Shown: piece after piece, positions 20,787 to 30,579 of the stretch
Position numbering within the stretch: position 1 is the stretch's first letter
Layout of the letters: every line of letters begins with the position of its first letter
Assembly: GCA_002221725.1 (NCBI GenBank)
Contig: NJFT01000055.1
Span: 1-64,000 of the forward strand
From: Scedosporium boydii
Lineage: Eukaryota > Ascomycota > Sordariomycetes > Microascales > Microascaceae
Direction of reading: 5' to 3'
DNA length: 64,000 nucleotides
Made by a program: the position numbers and the translations under genes
The notes under the pieces: generated by a model
Seen by the model: only the letters and a program-made list of their open reading frames with translations
Databases searched by the model: none
What the model was told of the DNA's origin: nothing

Positions 20787-23321
20787 ATGCTGCCGACATC
20801 GTCAGGAGGAGCCGGGTCGGCGGCGCAAGGGGGCAGGTATGTGGGGTCCGGTGGCGGATACGACTCGGATGGGGCGCCGTCGAGGACATCGAGGAGGATG
20901 AGGCTGGCTGCTATGGCGGGGTCGATGTATAGGGCGGGAGCCTCTGCAGTGTCTGAGATTAAGGAATCATATGCTCAGACAAGAACGAGGGCCTTTGATC
21001 CGTTAGAACATGAGAGACAGTCGATACCGGGCTCGTTTCCGGAGGCTCGTGTCACGGTACAGGGTACGGACCAGATGATACTGTTTCCGACTTACGCGAA
21101 GCGGCATGTGAAGCATGATAGGAATATGCCGCCGCCTCCTGTATCCGATATTCCTCCGGGTGGGATGAGAGACGACGATTACTGGTATACCGGCTGGGAA
21201 CGCGAGTGGGACGAGGACGCTGTGGTCGATGTCGACGTTAGAGGCTGGATATATTCTCCACACCGGGGCCCGTTGACGAGGAGGAACCGAATCATGCTAG
21301 GGCTTGCGCGACAATTAAGCGGTATTCCGAGGCTTGATGGACCGCAGAACGCCGGTGCAGTTGACAACTCGGTTGGCCTATCGCGACCCTCTCACGAGGA
21401 TCTTCGAGTGCAGGAGAAGATTGCTCTTGAGGCTGCCAAGATTGAACAGAGGGGCCGAGCGGAGAGGAAAGCGGCATCTCACGGCGAATACAGTGAGGGC
21501 CCGCATGTACCATACCAGCCAGGGTCAAATGGCTTCAACGGGACTTCTCGCAGCTCAACGCAAGCCAGTCTCACGCCCCCTCATCGGCAAGGAACAGACT
21601 CACCCAATGGAACGGACCTTACGGAAGCTGAGTTGGCAACTGCCAACACTAACCTGGCGGCTCGCATCGCGCCTTTCCTCACGGTACCCTTCGCCGAACT
21701 TCCTGTTACCATTTTCTTCTACAATGACTCTTGTTCCCAGTCACGCACGGTAATGACGAATGCTTCAGGGCAATTCAACGTCCGTGCTGCTCTCCCCTTC
21801 GTGCCCACTTACGTCAGGGTACTGGCAAACGAGGATCTCTCGACACTCCAGGCCGTGAAGGTAACCGAGTCAGCGGGCGTGAGTGTTATTAGCGACATTG
21901 ACGATACGATCAAGCGCTCAAATATCTCAGGCGGCGCGAGAGAGATCTTTCGAAACACATTCATTCGGGACCTACCGACTCTTACTGTCGACGGAGTAAA
22001 AGAGTGGTATAACAGAATGCACTCAATGGGCGTAGGTATCCACTACTGCTCCAACAGTCCTTGGCAACTCTTCCCTGTCCTCGCGACGTTCTTCAAGATC
22101 TCGGGGTTGCCGCCGGGATCTGTGCATCTTAAGGCCTACAACGGTATGCTGCAAGGGATATTCGAGCCTGTGGCAGAACGTAAGAAGCCGACGCTAGAGA
22201 GGATCCTATCTGATTTCCCTGAGCGCAAGTTTATTCTTGTTGGCGATAGTGGAGAGGCCGATCTTGAGGTCTACACCGAGCTCGCAGTGGCGCATCCCAA
22301 ACGCATCCTTGCCATTTTTATCCGGGATGTGACCACTCCTGAGCAGCCTGGATTCTTCGACTCGTCTATTGGCTCAGGCTTACTCAGGGCTGAACCGGAT
22401 ACGGAAAGGAAAACCCCCCCCCATTCGATTGGCGACAGACCAATCGACCGACCTCAACTTCCTCCAAGGGCACCAGCAGCTGTGGAGGTACCTACTGGAA
22501 ACCTGATTGACTTTTCAGATGATGAGAAGCCGGCTTCCCCTAAGGAGGCACCACCTCCTCCTAACAAGCCAAGACAGCTCAGTGCTTCCGGAGGTTCCTC
22601 CCGAGCGCCTCCTCGCCCAGCCAAACCAGCTGCATTACGAAGTGGCTTGTCTGAAAGTAAAATCTCGACGCTTTCAAACGAGTCACACCCAGGAGCCAGA
22701 AGGACGTCCTCAGCACCGCCGCCCCCGCCTCCTCGTAGCCGGAAGCCTATGGGCATATCCGCTGGAGAAAATACTCGCCACCCTTTATCACAGATCCAGA
22801 CATTATCTGCACAGAACGCCGGCGCCCCGAGGAAGTACCCCAGCGGTGAGCTGCAGTATGCATCTAGTAGTCCCACAAGCTCTACATCGAGGCAGACCCC
22901 GCCGCCACCACCTCCTCGACGCACGGGTACCGGCTCAAGCATCCAGTCTAACCGAGTTGGGGCCGAATTTAGTACCCCACGGGATATTGGTAGACCACAT
23001 CAACCGCCCCCGAGAAGCTCGGGTCACACCCCATTATCCTCAACACCCCCATCCGGCCGTACTCCCCCTAACGGCATGGCAACAGCTACATCAGACTGGA
23101 ATTCGAACACGCAGCAAGGTTCGGCAGCAACGGGGGTAAACAAAAAGTTAGAACTGTGGCGCCGACGCCTCGCTAGGGCACACGAGATCCTCGACGAGCA
23201 GGGTGTCGCGCTGTATACCTGGAGACGAGGCTACGATGTTATTGAGGAGGCGACGGGGATCATCAAGGCTGCGCTCGAGGAGGGCAACCAGGGCGAAGCG
23301 CGACAGAAGCGCAGTGGTTAG
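20787..23321 (+). CDS. app1: App1-like phosphatidate phosphatase (DUF2183)
   Basis: 844 residues in one exon. The catalytic part holds DIDDT (370-374), the DxDxT motif of HAD-type Mg-dependent phosphatidate phosphatases, followed by family blocks such as YCSNSPWQLFPVL, LKAYNGMLQGIFEP, and the acid motif KFILVGDSGEADLEVY. In yeast App1 acts at cortical actin patches and converts phosphatidate to diacylglycerol; membrane recruitment uses SH3 partners. Consistent with this, the C-terminal third is Pro-rich (several PPPPPRS/PPPPPRR runs) and could bind SH3 domains. The last 60 residues are a helical LWRRRLARAHEIL block. The N-terminal AGSMYRAGASAVSEIKESY is also family-like. The start is the first in-frame ATG, but an upstream extension cannot be excluded. 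Confidence 0.9.
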   Translation: MLPTSSGGAGSAAQGGRYVGSGGGYDSDGAPSRTSRRMRLAAMAGSMYRAGASAVSEIKESYAQTRTRAFDPLEHERQSIPGSFPEARVTVQGTDQMILFPTYAKRHVKHDRNMPPPPVSDIPPGGMRDDDYWYTGWEREWDEDAVVDVDVRGWIYSPHRGPLTRRNRIMLGLARQLSGIPRLDGPQNAGAVDNSVGLSRPSHEDLRVQEKIALEAAKIEQRGRAERKAASHGEYSEGPHVPYQPGSNGFNGTSRSSTQASLTPPHRQGTDSPNGTDLTEAELATANTNLAARIAPFLTVPFAELPVTIFFYNDSCSQSRTVMTNASGQFNVRAALPFVPTYVRVLANEDLSTLQAVKVTESAGVSVISDIDDTIKRSNISGGAREIFRNTFIRDLPTLTVDGVKEWYNRMHSMGVGIHYCSNSPWQLFPVLATFFKISGLPPGSVHLKAYNGMLQGIFEPVAERKKPTLERILSDFPERKFILVGDSGEADLEVYTELAVAHPKRILAIFIRDVTTPEQPGFFDSSIGSGLLRAEPDTERKTPPHSIGDRPIDRPQLPPRAPAAVEVPTGNLIDFSDDEKPASPKEAPPPPNKPRQLSASGGSSRAPPRPAKPAALRSGLSESKISTLSNESHPGARRTSSAPPPPPPRSRKPMGISAGENTRHPLSQIQTLSAQNAGAPRKYPSGELQYASSSPTSSTSRQTPPPPPPRRTGTGSSIQSNRVGAEFSTPRDIGRPHQPPPRSSGHTPLSSTPPSGRTPPNGMATATSDWNSNTQQGSAATGVNKKLELWRRRLARAHEILDEQGVALYTWRRGYDVIEEATGIIKAALEEGNQGEARQKRSG

Positions 23322-24653
23322 TTTTTTGTTTCAATGGGTTACCTGAGATGGCGTTCTGTACGAATTTTTTGGAGGCATCTTGTCAGCTTTTTGGCATGAA
23401 TATGGATATATTTGGGGAAACGGCGTTGGGACAACCAAGGGAATTTGGCAGTGCATTGTCTTAGACGATAAACAAGATTCAAAATCGCTCCCACATACTC
23501 CGTACTGTCCCCCCTCTCAAAGGCTGGCCACTGAACCGTATGAGGTATCGTTTTACCTCCAGAATGATTGGACCAGGTTGATGCACCCACATAGATCCTT
23601 CCCGAGCAAGCCAAACAGTTCATCTTAGTCCAGGATGAGTAGAGAAGCGGGCAACTAAACGACGAATGTAAAAGCTAATGGCTGACTGGCCCATGAAGCG
23701 CACTGCTGAGCGGCGATCTTTTACCTTCTTGGGTGCTTCTCTCTCGAACATCTACTCTTCAGATCGGGGCTGTGCTTGGGGAGGGGACGGTCAATAACGT
23801 GATCCATTTTGACATCGAGCTCCCAGCACAGCCTTGCGCCTCCCACACATCGACATCGCACGGAAACCCTGCATAATCACTTCTGGGGAAGTGGAAAAAG
23901 CGCGATTTATTTCTACTACAAGCGCAATCGAGTTGATCGTCCTGCCCTCCAGATTCTTAAAGACCCAAGTTCCCGGCTTCTTTTATCGAAGCTCTCTCAT
24001 CTAGTAAAAGCTTCGCCTCAACTGCAATATCGAGGTTAGATCAAGTAGGGTTGGTCTGCTCATCGCAACAGGGTGCGGGGAAACATTGCACCGCCTTACA
24101 AAAATTGTCCCTTACAAAACCGGCGCCAAGAAGTTGGGCTAACGGGCTGCAAGCTTGTTCAAGCCTCCAACGCTCCCTGCAGAACATGCAATGGAACATG
24201 AGGTCATAATATAGCTCATAACTTCCTTTCCAGGAGCTTGGGAACCTGCTCCAGGGTGGGGTTGAGCCCAGCCTTGCAGATGCGCTGGCTGGACTGGGAC
24301 TAGCACTTCTTGAACAGCCACACCGAGTGAGGGAAGCATCGTCAGGCGACTGGGGGTTGTGAAGCTGTACCTTTGTAGTGTAAGCCTAAGACCGCCGATG
24401 CACGCATTAGCGGATTGGGAAGAGATGCAGCAGGCGATACGTTGGGCTTTTTTTTTCTTCTTTTTTTCCCTTCCTCCTCTTGGCGGCCGAGCTCTTGGTG
24501 ATATGAATAGAGCAGGACCCACGGATTCACTAAGAGGCAGATTTACCTGCTCAAGACGACCTTGTTGTTCGGTAGGACCACATTTCCGCGTCGTGGCGAC
24601 GGCGTTCGAAGAGAATCGCGCTATCTTCTTTCTGTAGTTATACGATAGCCACC
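23322..24653. other. Intergenic region after app1
   Basis: No gene supported. It holds tactccgta at 23496-23504, one of the recurring palindrome-like words, and a T-rich stretch at 24449-24475. Short frames on both strands show no protein features. Confidence 0.5.
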
Positions 24654-25798
24654 ATGTTGCCAAGCTATATAACTCTTCTCTGCTTCCTCTCCTCCCTCGC
24701 CAGAGCCGAGTTCGCCTATAACATCGAACCTGGCGACTCTAAGATCGGAGAACATTACGTCGTGGAAGAATACCAGCTCCAGACCTTCCACGAGCCATTG
24801 GCCAAAGGAGTCGAGGATTCGCCCGCTGCTGCCCTGGACGTGCTTCTGGGCAAGCGTCAGTCATGTAGAGCTGGATACGGCTACTGCACGTGTAAGTTGC
24901 AACTTTTTCTTCCTTTTCCCCTTCTTTTTCTTGCTCCTCATTCACAGACGGCTTAATTAACCACTTCTCCCTTTTAAGACGCCCGAGGCTGCTGTCCTTC
25001 CTCCAACAGATGCTGCTCCGGCGGATACTGCCTCGAACCCGGAAAGGTCTGCTGCGCTCGCGGCCCCTGCCCCAGCGGCCACAACTGCTGTGGTACAGAC
25101 GGCTGTAATCCCGTCGGCACGGAGTGCTGTCGCGACGGGAGATACTGTCCGGCCGGGAACATTTGCGTGATTATGCCAGGCGTCGCCCGGATCGTCTGCT
25201 GTACGGATCTGCGTTGCACGGCGCGGGTGGATAATGGGCAGACGACGGTGATCGGGGGCATGACGACGAGGACGAATACCTTCACGACGACGGAATACCG
25301 GACTTACTACATGACTATAACTTGGTAGGTTCTCCGCAAGACGGATTCTAGTGGACGGACGGAACGAGGGACTAAACACGTCTTGTTAGGTGGTACTACT
25401 CGTACTATTGGAGTTACTCGTACGCCATCAGCGCATCCATCGTGACGTCTACCCGCGTATCGACCAGGACGATATACACCGTGCGCACGACGGATGCGGA
25501 TGCCGCGTCGGACTACTTCAGCGACCTTTCGAGGGATCTGACGCTTCCGACGCCGGCAGCCGCGACGTCGTTGGCCGATCGGGCGGGTGAGACCTCCTAT
25601 TTGGATGGGGGCAGACACCTCACCAGCTCCACCACGACATCGAGAGCGACCACTGCCACATTCAATCCGGGATCGGGATCGGGATCGGGATCAGGAAGTG
25701 ATTCCAGTTCGAACTCGTTGTGGTCGGGTCTCGACCGAGCCACGGGGCTACTGCTCCTAGCCGGCATTGGAATTGGGGCTGGGGCAGTTCTCTTGTAA
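24654..25798 (+). CDS. Secreted cysteine-rich protein with CC-pair repeats and hydrophobic C-terminal tail
   Basis: Three exons: 24654-24891, 24979-25324 and 25390-25798, 330 residues. A signal peptide is clear (MLPSYITLLCFLSSLARA). About residues 70-165 hold 20 cysteines, many as adjacent pairs (GCCP, RCCSGGYC, VCCARGPC, NCCG, ECCRDGRYC, VCCTDLRC), a spacing like granulin or other knottin-like modules. A Thr-rich stretch (TTRTNTFTTTEY) and a Tyr/Trp-rich segment (WWYYSYYWSYSY) follow the second splice. A Ser/Thr-rich region with GSGSGSGS then leads into a hydrophobic end (GLLLLAGIGIGAGAVLL), typical of a GPI-anchor signal or a single membrane span. Splices are GT/AG and keep the frame. It is probably a cell-wall or surface protein; function unknown. 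Confidence 0.85.
25669..25694 (+). repeat. Six-base tandem repeat gggatc encoding Gly-Ser
   Basis: Four or so copies of gggatc/gggatca in the linker before the hydrophobic tail of the cysteine-rich protein. A coding microsatellite that can change the length of the linker by two residues at a time. Confidence 0.75.
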
Positions 25799-26294
25799 GC
25801 GAGTGTTCAATGTTCAATGTTGGGAGTCGTGAGTGGCAAGGTTTAGTGTGTGTCGAATTGGATTCTGTAGACTTGAGAACTCGAAGCTTTAGCCTCGCTG
25901 AGAATTAATAATGGGCACCCTTAATAATCTTGGGCTGTGATCTGTGGATGCACATCGACGTGAACAATTTGGTGATGTTTGAGAGTGCAAGTTCACAGCC
26001 GTGAGTAACCGTTTCACTTTACTAGTGTGAAGTCGAGTTACTCCTTGACGTTATGCGATTGATAATCGGCATCTTGGATGACCCGTTCTATTGTTCTCTC
26101 GCGCTAAACGCTGTCGCTGTCAGCCTGAAGGGCGCCAGGAATGACGAGCCATGCATCAATATAAATCACCAAGTCCTCATCCCATCCAATTCCGTCCTTC
26201 GACCTGAGTTCAATTCATATTTTTACTCGCAGCTCTATCTCTCTCCCCCGCCAGTCCCATCAATTAGCTACATTAACCCTTCACTATTCAAAAG
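25799..26294. other. Intergenic and leader of the PEP-mutase family gene
   Basis: No gene seen. The last 80 bases before 26295 are C- and T-rich, as expected for a fungal 5' leader. Confidence 0.5.
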
Positions 26295-27125
26295 ATGGCG
26301 TCCTCCGCTCCCTCAAGCGCTTGCTCAACCCTCAAAGCCCTCCACAAACCCGGAAACCCCATTGTCATCCCCAACATCTACGACCCCTCGTCTCTCAAGT
26401 CCGTCCTCTCACTCAACACCCTAGGCGCCCCACCCGTCGTAAAAGCCGTCGCCACCACCTCATGGGCCACTGCCGCCCTCCTTGGGATTCAAGATGAAGA
26501 ACTCACCTTCGAGCAGACCCTAACAGCCCTTTCCGAACTCGCGCCGATCGCCCGCGAGGCCTCCATCCCCATTTCCACCGACCTCCGAGACGGCTTCGAC
26601 GACCCGCGTCATGTCACAGCGAACGCCTTCGGCGTAGGTGCCTCTGGAGCCAACATTGAGGACTCGATCCCCTCAGTAAACTTCGCTGGCGGTGTTGACG
26701 AGGCTCTGTATCCCCTCGACGAGCAGTTGCGTAGGCTTAAAAGTGCACTCAGCGCCGTGCCAGAGGATTTCGTCCTCAACGCACGATGTGACGTCTTCAG
26801 GCTCCAGCCGCCGCCCAAGGATGACGACGAGGAGGCCATGCAGGAGGCCATTAAGAGGGGGAAGGCTTACCTCGAGGCCGGGGCCACGACGGTGTTTTAC
26901 TGGGGCGGCGCGAGGGGGTTGAGGACGAGCGAGGTGAAGAGGCTGGTGAAGGAGTTGGATGGGAGGGTGGCGGTTCTACTGAGGGCTGGGGGCTTGACGA
27001 CGGCGGAGTTGGCTGAGATTGGTGTCGCGAGGATTACGGTTGGACCGCATTTGTATCGGTTGGCGATGAAGACTGTGAGGGATGAGGCGGCGAAGATTAT
27101 TGGGGGAGGGGGGCTTTCGCTTTAG
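26295..27125 (+). CDS. PEP mutase / isocitrate lyase superfamily protein
   Basis: 276 residues, no introns. The sequence follows the phosphoenolpyruvate mutase/isocitrate lyase barrel: an early PIVIPNIYDPSS strand, STDLRDGF where Asp residues help hold Mg, GANIEDS (120-124; the conserved N-I-E-D metal and substrate motif), and LNARCDVF equivalent to LxARTD. Typical members are 250-290 residues long and cleave or form C-C or C-P bonds of alpha-hydroxy or phosphono acids. The specific substrate is unknown; the full isocitrate lyase signature KKCGH is absent, so it is not the glyoxylate-cycle enzyme. Start ATG lies at the end of a C/T-rich leader. A cytosolic enzyme is likely as there is no signal peptide. 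Confidence 0.9.
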   Translation: MASSAPSSACSTLKALHKPGNPIVIPNIYDPSSLKSVLSLNTLGAPPVVKAVATTSWATAALLGIQDEELTFEQTLTALSELAPIAREASIPISTDLRDGFDDPRHVTANAFGVGASGANIEDSIPSVNFAGGVDEALYPLDEQLRRLKSALSAVPEDFVLNARCDVFRLQPPPKDDDEEAMQEAIKRGKAYLEAGATTVFYWGGARGLRTSEVKRLVKELDGRVAVLLRAGGLTTAELAEIGVARITVGPHLYRLAMKTVRDEAAKIIGGGGLSL

Positions 27126-28945
27126 ACGGTCTTTTTCAGGCGACTTCATTGGCAACATGAATAGCACTTAATGAGTGTGAGATTGTGAATAAATTCTTAC
27201 GGAAATTGATAAATTGATATCTGCCCTCCGTAGTAGACCTCTTTTCTTTGCATTTACAGAGTTACCAGTAAATCCGAACGCCCCAAGCAACTCCCGGCCG
27301 AATCCTCCCATGATCCACCCGGGCCCGGCGTTCAGGTGGGTCGAGAGAACCGCACACGGAATCCTGCCGGAGCCGAAAACGGGTAAGCTGACCGATGACG
27401 ACATTCGACAGCGGAGACAGGTTCTCACGCATCCGAGAGACAAGCTCTTTTTTTGGATATGTGACAATGGGGAGATAATTTCAGGCATTCTTGGCAATAC
27501 GCGCATGCCCCTTTCGTCAGAAATTATTCCGAGAACAAGGGCAGGCTCCGGGCATTGCACAGCCGGGTGTTCTCGTTTACATCTTTCACCGTGTGTGTGT
27601 CGCCAGGGCAAGTACAAGCCTGTTGGGAATGGGGCATCTCCTCGAACGCGTCCTGGAATTCTCGCAGATGCAGTGTAATTTCAATCGAAATATCAGTGGG
27701 GCAATATGAGTCGGAGTTCCGCCTGCTAATAAAATTGCGGGTATTTACATGATCCATCATCGCCAAGGGGAGCAGTTCTAAGTTTGCTGGCTATGGAGCG
27801 AAGGCCAAGGTTATACAGGGGTTGTACAATTACATTTACAGAGCGGCAAACAACTGTCATTCTCTGATCTCCGAAGTTGTTTACCTCAAAGGGCAGATAA
27901 CTCCGATCGCCTAATCCCTGATGGTTGGCTATAAGGCTCAGGCGACTGTTGCTCTCGTTGACAGATAAGGCTGCATCCACTAACTGCATCTCATCTGCTT
28001 TCCCGCCCCATCATCGTCTGGGTCGTTTCTTCGTGTTCTTCAGTATTGCCTGGTTCGAAGTACGGTCCGGGATCCTTGGCATTGTCGCATGGTGGAGCAT
28101 CTACCATGGCTTCTCCAGGCGATGCGGAGTTCCGCCGTGTTATAGTCCCGAGGTGCCCTTCATCTTTAAATATGAACAGAGATTTCATTCCAGACAGCAA
28201 CCGCTCGTACCTCGGGGAAAGTAGAAAAATTAAGAAAACCGTGGCATGAACGGCGTAGCTTAATATAGCCCTGAATAGTAGACCAAGCCCCCGAAGGTAA
28301 GCATCATGAGACTCGGATACTGCATGTCGGACCACCCTCGCAGAAGGGCCGCGTGGATACCTCCCACCATCCCCAGACATTAACGATGATCTCGCGGCGT
28401 TCGGCGATGTAACACTCCGACTCGCGTCCATTCCAACAATGCCATGGAAATTTCTCGAAAATAGGACGCCTGCGCTGTGGGGATTAACAACCCACTGCAA
28501 TGAATTAGCCCGAAGGAACGGAGGAGCCAAATGAGCCCGGCTCCGTCTCAGGCATCCTCAGTGGATGGATGACGACTCCACAGCGCTGCACAGCTTTTTG
28601 GATGGTTGAAATAGGCTTGTTGGGGCGCTGGCGGACGGCGCATATGAAGTGTCCTTTTGTGCATCGGCTTATTGGTGATTACAAATGCCGCAGCCGGCCT
28701 GGAGGAACCAATTGGAACACCACGATCTGTGCTGAGGCGTCGCTGTAGTTCTGGATCTTCGGGGACAAGGGTTACTTGTTGGTGGGTGCCTTGCAGCTCC
28801 TGATCAGTAATTCAGTATTTAAGCTTCAGAGCTTCCAGCACCCGTCAACTCCATCACTCGTCACGAACCACTTCCCCGATTGCTACCCCAGACCATCGCC
28901 TCTAAACCTCACTACAATCGCCCGATCTTCAATCAAACCGCCAAA
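27126..28945. other. 1.8 kb gene-poor region
   Basis: Contains two longer open frames, 27214-27678 plus (154 codons) and 27991-28530 minus (179 codons), neither with clear family features. The last 150 bases are the leader of the MAPEG gene. Confidence 0.45.
27991..28530 (-). CDS. Doubtful hypothetical protein (179 aa)
   Basis: An open frame beginning MAPPFLRANSLQWVV with an ATG at 28530. It holds one hydrophobic stretch (AILSYAVHATVFLIFLL, about residues 89-105). I recognise no family. Codon choice is not clearly protein-like, and no splice signals are needed or obvious. It may be chance. I list it only because it is the longest frame in this gap. Confidence 0.18.
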   Translation of the reverse strand: MAPPFLRANSLQWVVNPHSAGVLFSRNFHGIVGMDASRSVTSPNAARSSLMSGDGGRYPRGPSARVVRHAVSESHDAYLRGLGLLFRAILSYAVHATVFLIFLLSPRYERLLSGMKSLFIFKDEGHLGTITRRNSASPGEAMVDAPPCDNAKDPGPYFEPGNTEEHEETTQTMMGRESR

Positions 28946-29522
28946 ATGTCCATCGCACTCCAAGTTCCCAATGAGTACGGGTAAGTCGAAAGCTTCCAAT
29001 TCCAAGGAGCAGCCTGCTGCGCTTCCTTCCCCGCGCGACAATGAACAACCAAAAAACTGACCAGGCAATCCTCCCTCCCTCCGTTCCAGCTACGTCATCC
29101 TGAGCGGAGCCTTCTCCGTCCTCGTAGGCTTCTGGCACGGCGCCCGCGTCAACTTCTTCCGCAAGGCCGCCGGCGTCCCCTACCCCTACATGTACGCCAC
29201 CCCCGAGCAGTACGCCGTCGCCAAGACCCAGAAGGAAAAGGACGCCCTCTACCTCTTCAACTGCGCCCAGCGCGGCCACGGAAACTTCCTCGAGAACTAC
29301 ACTGGAAACCTCTACCTCATGCTCATCGCTGGTCTCAAGTACCCCGTTGTCGCTGCCGGTCTCGGTGTCTTCTGGTCCATTTCTAGGATTATGTACGCTG
29401 TCGGTTATACCAACATTAACAAGAAGGCTGGGTCGGGAAGGTATATCGGCTCGGGCCAGTTCATTTCCTTCCTGGCCCTTCTTGGCTTGACTATCAAGAC
29501 TGGCTGGGACATGCTTGCGTAA
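28946..29522 (+). CDS. MAPEG-family membrane protein (microsomal glutathione S-transferase 3-like)
   Basis: Two exons, 28946-28980 and 29090-29522, 155 residues. The short first exon codes MSIALQVPNEYG and is spliced (gtaagt ... ctgac ... ccag) to YVILSGAFSVLVGFWHG. The protein has four hydrophobic segments. The family hallmarks are FNCAQRGHGNFLENY (the glutathione-binding loop, with the conserved Arg, Asn and Glu) and SRIMYAVGY. Length and layout match mGST3-type proteins, which use glutathione for conjugation or peroxide reduction in ER membranes. Fungal members are often annotated as MAPEG or glutathione S-transferase; actual substrates are not shown by the sequence. Confidence 0.93.
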
Positions 29523-29956
29523 GATGGGTTTGAGTCGGGAAGGTGCGTCATATTGCGGTGTTTATGATCTAAAAAAGAAAAAAAGAGCAAGTTGGTATAT
29601 TAGTGTTTTGGGGCTAGGCTGCGTAGGATTTAAAGAGAAATCCTCACAGCAGGGTCGGACGACGACGGTAGCTTGGACTTAGTGTACGGGCACGACTTGT
29701 AGAGTAATAGAATCAAAATGGTCACTGTTCCCAGTTGCCACGATGCTAGATTTGCGGCTCCGATTCGTTCTTCACTTGCATCGACCACGAAGAAACCCGT
29801 GAAGCCACGCCTCGACTCTCTTCCAATATCCCGAAGTTGCGATATCCTTAGACTTAATAAGGAGATGGGAAGAAGCGAACAGCCAAAAATAAAAATCCCA
29901 GAGAGCAAAAAAAGGAGGAGAGACCAGAGTCTCTGGGAGAGCATAAAGAGAAATTG
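29523..29956. other. Short intergenic region before the tRNA
   Basis: The 3' region of the MAPEG gene with an A-rich tract at 29570-29586. Nothing else recognised. Confidence 0.5.
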
Positions 29957-30046
29957 GGGGCCAACCGGGGATTGAACCCGGGACCTCTCGCATATTAGCA
30001 TAGGGTGTTACCCTAAGCGAGAATCATACCACTAGACCATCGGCCC
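29957..30046 (-). tRNA. tRNA-Pro (anticodon AGG) with 18-bp intron
   Basis: On minus the sequence folds as a full cloverleaf. Acceptor arm GGGCCGA pairs with TTGGCCC, with a C discriminator. The D-arm contains TGGTCTAGTGGTA (A box), the anticodon stem is CTCGC/GCGAG, the loop TTAGGG(T) gives anticodon AGG, and the T-arm is CCGGG-TTCAATC-CCCGG (B box). An 18-bp intron, 30010-29993 (taacaccctatgctaata), sits one base 3' of the anticodon, the standard position for eukaryotic nuclear tRNA introns. Part of the intron (accct) can pair with the anticodon region (agggt), as expected for splicing. The mature tRNA is 72 bases before CCA addition. Confidence 0.96.
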
Positions 30047-30579
30047 TTGCTTGTTGAAAAACGAAGCGCACTACTTAGTCATATAGAGCTAGTGGCACAC
30101 GTGGTGACAACATCTGCCACATGGTGAAGAGAAACTTGGCGTCGATGCCATGCGTCCTCTGAGAGACGGATGAGTTCAACCTTAAAGACTCGTTTCTCAG
30201 AGCTCGATCATGAAGTTTGAGATAATGATTGTGGCATGCAAACATGGTAATCTTGTCACATACGCGCATACTTACAGATTTTATCCCTGCAATCGTCGTT
30301 CCAGATATGTATTAGACCAAGTAATTAATTCTTGGTGAGGTCTCGTCTATCTTCTGATGCATAATCAATTCGCCATGCTTTTCTCGCAGGTTCATTCATG
30401 CCTCCCAAATATCCTCATCCATTACAACCTGCATCTTTGCAGTCCTGTGTTCCCTCATTCCCTCATGAAATCGTCCCCAAAAAGCTGCTTCAACGCCGTG
30501 CGCCCTTATGAAAATTTTCCCTCAATATTGGCCAAGAATTGTGGACGAAGAAAAGGAATGAAACAACAGAAAACGACAC
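30047..30579. other. Intergenic region between tRNA and MFS gene
   Basis: No gene seen. It includes the upstream flank of the tRNA and the 3' region of the minus-strand transporter. Confidence 0.5.

Noticed and set aside
27214..27678. Plus-strand frame of 154 codons after the PEP-mutase gene
   Set aside because: No signal, domain or homologous feature; the start is near the end of the previous gene's 3' region. Chance frame likely.
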